21,601 nucleotides of DNA from Acidobacteriota bacterium (lineage in GTDB: Bacteria > Acidobacteriota > Thermoanaerobaculia > Thermoanaerobaculales > Thermoanaerobaculaceae): positions 1-21,601 of the forward strand of contig DAIDOU010000250.1 of the NCBI GenBank assembly GCA_027458945.1, given 5' to 3'. Position 1 is the first letter of the stretch. The number at the start of each line of letters is the position of its first letter. This document shows positions 1 to 5,811 of the stretch, one piece after another. The translations under genes and the position numbers were made by a program. A model generated the notes under the pieces. That model was not told where the DNA came from and made no database searches. It saw nothing but the letters and a program-made list of their open reading frames with translations.

Positions 1-16
1 GCAGTCGCCGTTCCAT
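1..16 (-). CDS. 5' end of a further gene of the left arm (partial)
   Basis: An ATG on the minus strand at 16-14 begins a frame reading MERRL before the window ends. It is preceded by AGAGGGGTGG (21-30 on the minus strand), a good ribosome binding site, and lies 14 nt after the TAG of the upstream TauE/SafE gene. That spacing is typical of an operon continuing leftwards. Only five codons are visible, so no product can be named. Confidence 0.45.
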
Positions 17-30
17 CGCACCACCCCTCT

Positions 31-1128
31 CTAGCCGGCCGCGGGCCGGCTGACCCGCAGCGTGTCGTGCAGACGCCGTTGCGCCAGGCGGGCCTTGACG
101 ACGTGGAACAGGATGAGCCCGGCGCCGCCGAGCCCCGCGGCAAAGAGCATCGCCGTGCTGGCGCCGTTGAACCACGGTTCCAGCCGGCGGTCGAAGCTGA
201 CGAGGTCGAGCTGGCGCAGGTACACCGGGATCGCCAGGGCCCGGCTGACGACGCAGAGGAGGATGACGGACCCCATCACGAGCCGGATGAGGACCTCACG
301 GACGACCTTGGTGCCGTAGGTCCCGACGAAGACGCCGATGATCGAGCCGAGCAGCAACAGGAGCGTGAGCCGTATGTCGACGAGCCCCTGGTAGCCGTAG
401 CTGAGCGCCGCCAGGCCGCCGCCGAACATGGCGAGAAAGAGCTCGGTTCCGGGCGCCACCGAGGTCGGGACCCCGAACAGGTAGATCATCGCCGGCACGC
501 CGATGAAGCCGCCGATCGCCACGGTGCCGTCGAGGTAACCGAGCGCCAGCCCGACGAGGAGCACCAGCCAGACCGAGACCTTGACGTCGGCGACCGGGAA
601 GTACACGTACGGCGGCAGGCGCAGGCGGGAGACGAAGTTGGCTGCCCGCATCGAGGGCCCTTCCGCGTCGCGGCCGTGACGGGAGCGCAACGCGTCGCGC
701 AGGATGAAGATCCCGACCGCCGTCAAGACGCCGACGAACACCACGCTGATGTAGAGGTTGGACGCCGCACCCTCGCCGCCGCCCTCGTGCCCGCCCTTGA
801 GCTGGAAGAGCTTGCCGTTGATCCAGACGGCGACCCGCACCGCGACGAGCGCGGGCACGAGCAGCCACGCCGCGAGCTTGGTGTCGACGTTGCCGAGCTT
901 GGCGTGCTTGAGCGAGCCCATCAGGTTGTTGCCCATGCGGTGCGCCACGTTGCTGCCGACGGCGACGACGCCGGTGACCCCGAGGTTCATCATCCCCGGC
1001 GTCATGAAGAACGCGCCGCCGCTGCCGGTGAACCCGCTCAGCACCCCGCCGACGAACCCGAGCGCCACGACCACCAGCGCGTCGGCCCAGGTCACGTGGA
1101 TGAAGACGCTACCGAGCACTTCCGGCAT
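31..1128 (-). CDS. TauE/SafE family membrane permease (left copy)
   Basis: This 365-aa polytopic membrane protein belongs to the TauE/SafE (PF01925) family of putative sulfite, sulfoacetate or other anion exporters. The two half-repeats of the family are visible: a glycine-rich GVLSGFTGSGGAFFMTPG motif near residue 30, and a second copy, GTVAIGGFIGVPAMIYLFG, in the C-terminal half. A conserved KLGNVD follows the first repeat. A hydrophilic glycine-rich loop (GGHEGGGEG) separates the halves. I chose the ATG at 1128 because GGGAGGTGTG stands directly before it. A longer frame to 1170 lacks an RBS and abuts the upstream stop. The gene sits 42 bp downstream of the cytidylate-kinase-like gene and is presumably co-transcribed with it from the sigma-54 promoter near 2849-2863. 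The substrate cannot be read from sequence. Confidence 0.88.
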   Translation of the reverse strand: MPEVLGSVFIHVTWADALVVVALGFVGGVLSGFTGSGGAFFMTPGMMNLGVTGVVAVGSNVAHRMGNNLMGSLKHAKLGNVDTKLAAWLLVPALVAVRVAVWINGKLFQLKGGHEGGGEGAASNLYISVVFVGVLTAVGIFILRDALRSRHGRDAEGPSMRAANFVSRLRLPPYVYFPVADVKVSVWLVLLVGLALGYLDGTVAIGGFIGVPAMIYLFGVPTSVAPGTELFLAMFGGGLAALSYGYQGLVDIRLTLLLLLGSIIGVFVGTYGTKVVREVLIRLVMGSVILLCVVSRALAIPVYLRQLDLVSFDRRLEPWFNGASTAMLFAAGLGGAGLILFHVVKARLAQRRLHDTLRVSRPAAG

Positions 1129-1170
1129 CACACCTCCCTGGCTCGCGGCACCGTTTCGCCATCCGGTCAC

Positions 1171-2676
1171 CTACTCGAGCTTGAGCAACCGCAGCAGCGA
1201 CGACGTGACGCCGGCGTTGAGCGCCGCCGCGAGCGGCGCCACGACGGCCACCAGCGCCACCGCGCCCCACGGGTGGGCGTCGTGGAGCGGCCCGCCGAGC
1301 ACGTTGAGGAAGAACTCCTGGTGGGTGAAGACGACGGCGTACAGCGCCGCCGTCAGCACGGCCGTGGCCGCGAGCCTGACCACCTGCGCCGGACCGAAGC
1401 GCAGCTTGGCGCCGAGCTCGGCGGCGGGGAGGACCGGAACCGGGAGGTGGTCGGCGAGGAACCGCGTCAGCTCGCGCGTCATCCGCGTCCGCGCCGCGGC
1501 GGCCTTGGCGAGGAAGACGTCTCCCACCAGCACCAGGCTGTACGAGATCGTGGGGTTGACGGCGGCGAGCAGGCGCTCGCGGCTGCCGGCCACGGTGTGG
1601 CCGCCGCCGGAGCAGCCGGCGTGCACGAGCGTGTCGAGCATCTGGACGAACGCCCGGTCGGCGTCCGCGACCGTCTCCACGACGTCGTCCTCGATGCCCC
1701 CGTCGGTTCCCCGCGGCGACGCGCCGGCCGTCTGCGGCACGGGGGCGGTGAGCGCCCCTTCCGCCTCGTCCGGGCGGTAGCGCAGCAGCTCGACCGCCGC
1801 TCCCCAGCGCCGCGCCAGCTCGTTGACCTGCGCCAGCAACGCGCCGCCGGGCTGGAACTCCTCCTGGATCCAGAGGACGTTGGTGCTGGCGACGGTGCAG
1901 CGCAGCTCGCGGCACTCCGGCAGCGCGCAGAGGATCTCCGGGATCACCGGCGCGACGCTCGCCTGGTTCGGCATGTACGTGATCGTGACCACGCCCTCGT
2001 TGGAGCGGACCGTGAGGTCGGCGTCGGCGGTGCGCGGGTCGAGCGCCAGCTTGATGCGGGCGCGGGCCTGCAGCAGCCGCTCGTCCATCGCCCGGCGGCT
2101 GGCGGGCGTCGGCCTGAAGTCGGGGAGGTCGGCGATGCCGCACAGCGCGGCCGCGGCGTTCTCGATGCTCATGTGCTCGAGGTTGACGACGAAGTCGTAC
2201 TTCTGCAGGTCGTCCATCTGCACGCCGTGGACGAACTGCACCCAGGTGCGGATGTCCGCGTCGATCTCGTCGAGGAACGCCGCGGCGCGCTCGCGGTTGA
2301 GCTTGGTGCGCCCCACCGCGGTGTCGAGGCGCTGGCTGTACTCGGGGATCACACGGACCCGCAGCACGTGCCCGATTCCGGGGAGGAGGAGGTGGCCGGC
2401 ACGCCCGTAGTAGACGAGGTCGCCCTCGGCCGCCTTCTCGCAGATCGTGGCGGTGGCCACGGCCAGGTACCGCTCCTTGAGCCGGGCGAGGCGCTCACGC
2501 GCGGCCGGCTTCTTGATCATCGCGACCTCGAGCTTGCCGACCGGGATGCCGCACTCGTTCGAGCGCGCCACGACGTCCTCGCGGCTGAGATAGGCGTAGC
2601 CGAGCTTGGCGGCGAGGCTCTTGGCCAGCCGCTCACCGCCGCCGAACGGCACGCTGCAGACGAAGATGATCGGCAT
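1171..2676 (-). CDS. Cytidylate-kinase-like protein with BON-like region and C-terminal membrane anchor (left copy)
   Basis: The protein has 501 aa. Residues 1 to about 210 match the cytidylate-kinase-like family (PF13189 type): MPIIFVCSVPFGGGERLAKS, then KLGYAYLSREDVV, and later YYGRAGHLLLPG, the conserved AGHLLL segment it shares with its divergent paralogue. The P-loop is degenerate (PFGGGER rather than GxxGxGK[ST]), so true CMP kinase activity is doubtful. Residues about 215-285 are BON-like. The middle is a poorly assigned alpha/beta region. Two hydrophobic helices near residues 435-453 and 473-492 anchor the end in the membrane, an extension that the right paralogue (269 aa) lacks. The ATG at 2676 follows GAGGGGAGG. 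The same frame stays open far upstream, but that stretch is low-complexity and overlaps the divergent gene. The membrane anchor suggests it may work next to the adjacent permease; this is inference. Confidence 0.82.
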   Translation of the reverse strand: MPIIFVCSVPFGGGERLAKSLAAKLGYAYLSREDVVARSNECGIPVGKLEVAMIKKPAARERLARLKERYLAVATATICEKAAEGDLVYYGRAGHLLLPGIGHVLRVRVIPEYSQRLDTAVGRTKLNRERAAAFLDEIDADIRTWVQFVHGVQMDDLQKYDFVVNLEHMSIENAAAALCGIADLPDFRPTPASRRAMDERLLQARARIKLALDPRTADADLTVRSNEGVVTITYMPNQASVAPVIPEILCALPECRELRCTVASTNVLWIQEEFQPGGALLAQVNELARRWGAAVELLRYRPDEAEGALTAPVPQTAGASPRGTDGGIEDDVVETVADADRAFVQMLDTLVHAGCSGGGHTVAGSRERLLAAVNPTISYSLVLVGDVFLAKAAAARTRMTRELTRFLADHLPVPVLPAAELGAKLRFGPAQVVRLAATAVLTAALYAVVFTHQEFFLNVLGGPLHDAHPWGAVALVAVVAPLAAALNAGVTSSLLRLLKLE

Positions 2677-2847
2677 GGCCTCCCCTCGCGCGTCCCGCGC
2701 CGCCTCCGCCCTCTCCCGGCGAGCTGCCGCCGCGGCTCCAGGGGCGCCCGCCGGGACGAGCGCCGCCCGGACTCCCGGGCCCGCCATGGGCGCCGGGCCG
2801 ACCGTGTCGCTCCGGAGCTCGATGGTGGCCGTGGCTGCCCTCACACA

Positions 2848-2863
2848 AGCAACGGGTGTGCCA
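2848..2863 (-). promoter_or_regulatory. Sigma-54 (-24/-12) promoter for the left arm
   Basis: Read on the minus strand, the sequence is TGGCACACCCGTTGCT. The RpoN consensus is TGGCACG-N4-TTGCW. Every defined position matches except the seventh (A for G), and the invariant GG and GC are exactly 10 nt apart. Transcription would start near 2837, giving a leader of about 160 nt before the ATG at 2676. Confidence 0.75.
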
Positions 2864-3002
2864 TGTCGCGTCGCCGTTCCCGCGCGGCCTCGGCGGAGCC
2901 GTCTCAGCGCGCCGGCCCGGTCGCAACGGCCCGCGGGCGAGCCGGCGCCGGGCCCGGGGCGACGAGCCGGCCGGGCGGGGTGTTTCCTGCCGGTAACGAA
3001 AG

Positions 3003-3017
3003 ACGGGTGAAACCCGT
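3003..3017. promoter_or_regulatory. Perfect dyad, candidate activator site
   Basis: ACGGGT-GAA-ACCCGT is a perfect 6-bp inverted repeat with a 3-nt centre. It lies about 65 bp upstream of the plus-strand -24 element and about 140 bp from the minus-strand one. That is within usual enhancer-binding-protein range for both. The surrounding bases are locally richer in A than the rest of the spacer. Confidence 0.35.
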
Positions 3018-3048
3018 AACTCGAGGCGACGCGACGGTCCGTTTCGAC

Positions 3049-3066
3049 CCGAGCGGGAACGCTCGG
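3049..3066. promoter_or_regulatory. Perfect dyad just upstream of the right sigma-54 promoter
   Basis: CCGAGCG-GGAA-CGCTCGG is a perfect 7-bp inverted repeat ending 17 bp before the -24 GG of the plus-strand promoter. It could bind an activator, IHF-like factor or repressor. Because it lies upstream of the predicted start site, it is unlikely to act as an RNA hairpin in the right-arm transcript. Confidence 0.35.
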
Positions 3067-3082
3067 CCCGGGCCCGCGGTGG

Positions 3083-3098
3083 CGGCACGCTTCTTGCC
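3083..3098 (+). promoter_or_regulatory. Sigma-54 (-24/-12) promoter for the right arm
   Basis: The sequence CGGCACGCTTCTTGCC matches TGGCACG-N4-TTGCW at all positions except the first and last. GG at 3084-3085 and GC at 3096-3097 are separated by exactly 10 nt. Transcription would start near 3109, about 55 nt before the ATG at 3163. Confidence 0.72.
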
Positions 3099-3162
3099 TC
3101 ACTTCGGGGCGTGCGCGTTCCCGGAAGGGCGCGCCGGCGGGCTCGTGCTGAGGGGGTGAGGC

Positions 3163-3972
3163 ATGGCGGTCATCACCATCTCCCGTGGGTCGTTCAGCGG
3201 TGGCAAGATCCTGGCCGAGTGCCTCGCCCAGCGGCTCGGGTACCGCTGTCTGGACCGTGAAATCATCGTTGAGCGCGCCGCAGCCTACGGTGTTACGCAG
3301 GAGGAACTGCGGCGGGCGATCACCGAACCGCCGTCGTTCTGGGATCGCTTCCGCCACCGCAAGTACATGTTCCTGACGCTCTTCCAGGCGGCGCTCACGG
3401 AGGAGGTCCGGGCCGGGAACGCGGTCTACCACAGCAACGCCGGCCATCTCCTCCTGCGCGGGGTCAGCCACGTGCTGCGAACGCGCATCATCGCCCCGCT
3501 CGAGAAGCGGGTGGCGATGGTCGAGGAGCGCCTCAAGATGAGCGCGGACGAGGCCGCGGTCTACATCGAGGCGATGGACCAGGACCGCCGCCGCTGGACG
3601 CACTACCTCTACGGCGTCGACTGGGGCGACCCTTCGCTGTACGACGTGGTTCTCAACCTCGAGTCGATGGAGATCGGGGACGTGTGCGAGACGATCGGCG
3701 TGATGGCGGCGCAGGCGACGTTCGCCGAGACGCCGGAGTCGACCGCGGCGATGGAGAACCTGGCGCTCGCCAGTCGGGTGCGGGCGAACCTGGTGATCCA
3801 CCCCGCAACCTCCGGGTTGGAGGTCGAGGTCGAGGCGCGCGCCGGGATCGTCACGATCCGCGGCAAGCTCGCGGCCGCGGACCAGGCGGGAGAGATCCAG
3901 CAGGTGGTTCGAGCGATCCCCGGCGTGGCCGATCTCGCCGTCGAGGGGGTGGTGCAGAGCACGGGTCTTTGA
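3163..3972 (+). CDS. Cytidylate-kinase-like protein with C-terminal BON domain (right copy)
   Basis: The 269-aa protein starts MAVITISRGSFSGGKILAEC, the typical N-terminus of the cytidylate-kinase-like family (PF13189 type), followed by RLGYRCLDREIIVERAA. The phosphate loop is modified (GSFSGGK). The segment YHSNAGHLLLRG parallels YYGRAGHLLLPG in the divergent paralogue. Residues about 205-268 form a BON domain, with a VTIRGKL core and a final IPGVADLAVEGVV strand. BON domains commonly bind phospholipid or associate with membranes. No membrane helix is present, unlike the left paralogue. The ATG at 3163 is preceded by GGGGGTGAGGC. It is the first gene of a plus-strand operon behind a sigma-54 promoter, with a permease 97 bp downstream. 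Whether it phosphorylates CMP or only senses nucleotide is unknown. Confidence 0.85.
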   Translation: MAVITISRGSFSGGKILAECLAQRLGYRCLDREIIVERAAAYGVTQEELRRAITEPPSFWDRFRHRKYMFLTLFQAALTEEVRAGNAVYHSNAGHLLLRGVSHVLRTRIIAPLEKRVAMVEERLKMSADEAAVYIEAMDQDRRRWTHYLYGVDWGDPSLYDVVLNLESMEIGDVCETIGVMAAQATFAETPESTAAMENLALASRVRANLVIHPATSGLEVEVEARAGIVTIRGKLAAADQAGEIQQVVRAIPGVADLAVEGVVQSTGL

Positions 3973-4069
3973 GGAAGCCGGCAGCGGGGCGCGGGCTGGG
4001 GCGCAGTGAACGGGGCGAGGGTGGCCGGGCCGGCGATCGGCGCGGCCGCCGGAAGCGAGAGCGACGACC

Positions 4070-4990
4070 ATGCCGATCTTCCTGCCGATCGCGGGCATCA
4101 GCATCAACCTCCTGCTCGTCATCGGAGCCGGCGCCGTGGTGGGGTTCATGTCGGGGATGTTCGGGGTCGGCGGCGGCTTCCTCCTCACCCCGATCCTGAT
4201 GATGATGGGGATCCCGCCCACGGTCGCGGCGGCCTCCGACTCGTGCCAGATCGTGGCCGCGTCCTCCTCCGGGGCGGCGGCGCACTTCCGTCTCGGCAAC
4301 GTGGACGTCAAGCTCGGCACGATCCTGCTCCTGGGCGGGCTGACCGGCGGCGCGATCGGCGTGCGCATCATCAAGGTGCTGCGCGCGATGGGGAACGCCG
4401 ACTTCCTCATCACCGTCTCGTACGTGGTCGTCCTCGGCAGCGTCGGCGGCTACATGTTCTTCGAGAGCCTGAACGCGCTGCGGCGCGGCTCGATGGTGCC
4501 GAAGAAGGCGGCCGGCGCGGCCAAGCACTCGCTGCTCGGCCGCCTGCCGCTGCAGATGACGTTCGCGCGGGCGGGCGTGCGGCACTCGGTGTTCGTGCCG
4601 TTCCTCCTCTGCCTGCTGGTCGGGATCCTCGCCGCGATCATGGGGGTGGGCGGCGGTTTCATCATGGTCCCGATGATGGTCTACCTGCTGCGCATGCCGA
4701 TGCACGTCGCGGTGGGGACCGATCTCTTCCAGATCTTCTTCACCGCCGCCGGCATCACCTTCATGCAGGCCACGAGCAACCACACGGTGGACCTGGTCCT
4801 GGCGCTCCTCCTGATGGTTGGCTCGACCGTCGGTGCCCAGGCCGGGGCGCGGGTGGGCAAGCTGCTGCGCGCCGATCAGCTCAAGATCCTGCTCGCGTCG
4901 ATCGTCCTGCTGGTGATGGTGAAGATGGCGTGGAGCCTGGTGGCGACCCCAGCCAACCTGCTCTCCCACGTCACGTCGGGAGGGCACTGA
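4070..4990 (+). CDS. TauE/SafE family sulfite/anion exporter (right copy)
   Basis: This 306-aa protein is almost entirely transmembrane. It carries both TauE/SafE half-repeats: GFMSGMFGVGGGFLLTP near residue 25, followed by HFRLGNVDVKLG, and ILAAIMGVGGGFIMVPMMV near residue 185, followed by VAVGTDLFQIFF. This is the standard length for the family, whose members export sulfite, sulfonates or related small anions. It is more canonical than the left copy at 31-1128. The ATG at 4070 has only a weak purine-rich leader (GGAAGCGAGAGCG). The next gene begins 1 nt after its TGA, so the two are almost certainly translated together. Family assignment is firm; substrate is not. Confidence 0.92.
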   Translation: MPIFLPIAGISINLLLVIGAGAVVGFMSGMFGVGGGFLLTPILMMMGIPPTVAAASDSCQIVAASSSGAAAHFRLGNVDVKLGTILLLGGLTGGAIGVRIIKVLRAMGNADFLITVSYVVVLGSVGGYMFFESLNALRRGSMVPKKAAGAAKHSLLGRLPLQMTFARAGVRHSVFVPFLLCLLVGILAAIMGVGGGFIMVPMMVYLLRMPMHVAVGTDLFQIFFTAAGITFMQATSNHTVDLVLALLLMVGSTVGAQAGARVGKLLRADQLKILLASIVLLVMVKMAWSLVATPANLLSHVTSGGH

Positions 4991-4991
4991 G

Positions 4992-5771
4992 ATGGACCGG
5001 CGCCGGATCGTCGCGTGCGTGCTCGTCGCGGCGGGTCTGGGGTGGGCCCTGTCGCTTGCGGCCCAGACGCCGCCCACGATCGTCGTTCGCCCCGACGCGG
5101 TCCGCATCGGCGCCTTCTACGCCGGCGCCGAGGTGGAGGTGAGCGGCCTCATGCCGGCCGGGGCGCAGGTCGTCGTGGTGGTCCGCGGCCCCGACGCCGA
5201 GGCGCGGTTCAACACCAAGGGCCGCTTCGGGCCGATCTGGGCCAACGCCGGCGAGGCGCGGATCTCCGGCGTGCCGTCGCTGTTCCTCGCGTTCTCCCCC
5301 CGGCCGGTCGCGCAGCTGCTCGCGCGCGCCGAGGTCGACCGCGGCCAGCTCGACGGACGCGCGATCGAGGCGCAGATGAGGGTGGAGCCGCCGGCGCGCG
5401 ACCGCCGGGAGGTGCGCGCGAACTACTTGAAACTCAAGGCCGGCCAGGGCATGCTGCGGACCGAGGAGGGGAGCGTACGGGTGCAGGAGCGGGGGGACCA
5501 GACCTCCTACGCCGTGTCGTTCCGATGGCCCAAGAAAGCTCCGCCCGCGCGCTACACGGTCACCGCCTTCGCGGTCAGGGACGCCGCGATCGTCGGCGAG
5601 GCGTCGGCCGAGCTGCCGGTGACGACGGTGGGCGTGCCGGCGCGGCTGGCCGACCTGGCCCGGCAGCGCGCCACGCTCTACGGCCTCCTCTGCGTCCTGG
5701 CGGCGACGCTGGCCGGCCTCGGCATCGACTTCATCGCGTCGCGGATCGGCGGCCGGGTCTCGGCGCACTGA
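4992..5771 (+). CDS. PF09608/TIGR02186-like exported membrane protein, TauE/SafE partner
   Basis: The 259-aa protein has an N-terminal signal sequence (MDRRRIVACVLVAAGLGWAL, ending near LAAQ). A beta-rich domain of about 200 residues follows, then one C-terminal transmembrane helix (LYGLLCVLAATLAGLGIDFI) and a short cytoplasmic tail. The domain begins VRIGAFYAGAEVEVSG and continues VVVVVRGPDAEARFN and PIWANAGEARISGVPSLF. That layout matches the family 'putative transmembrane protein Alph_Pro_TM' (PF09608, TIGR02186), known to sit next to TauE/SafE exporters. By topology, the bulk of the protein is periplasmic. Its start lies 1 nt past the exporter stop (TGAGATG), so the two are translationally coupled and probably work together. 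The biochemical role of the family is unknown. Confidence 0.82.
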   Translation: MDRRRIVACVLVAAGLGWALSLAAQTPPTIVVRPDAVRIGAFYAGAEVEVSGLMPAGAQVVVVVRGPDAEARFNTKGRFGPIWANAGEARISGVPSLFLAFSPRPVAQLLARAEVDRGQLDGRAIEAQMRVEPPARDRREVRANYLKLKAGQGMLRTEEGSVRVQERGDQTSYAVSFRWPKKAPPARYTVTAFAVRDAAIVGEASAELPVTTVGVPARLADLARQRATLYGLLCVLAATLAGLGIDFIASRIGGRVSAH

Positions 5772-5811
5772 GGCCAGGCGCCCGCCCGCGAGGCGGGACG
5801 GTGCCCGTCCG

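Larger units (their letters stand above)
2677..3162. promoter_or_regulatory. Divergent regulatory spacer with two sigma-54 promoters
   Basis: This 486-bp spacer separates the divergent cytidylate-kinase-like genes. It holds a -24/-12 element for each direction (2849-2863 minus, 3083-3098 plus) and two perfect short dyads (3003-3017 and 3049-3066). Such a layout suits binding of a bacterial enhancer-binding protein that could serve both promoters. The frames open across it are repetitive Arg/Ala/Gly-rich shadows, so I see no gene here. Confidence 0.6.

Noticed and set aside
67..3159. Very long plus-strand open frame (1030 codons) across the left arm
   Set aside because: It is His/Arg/Asp/Glu-rich low-complexity sequence antisense to two recognisable genes and the promoter spacer, a usual high-GC shadow.
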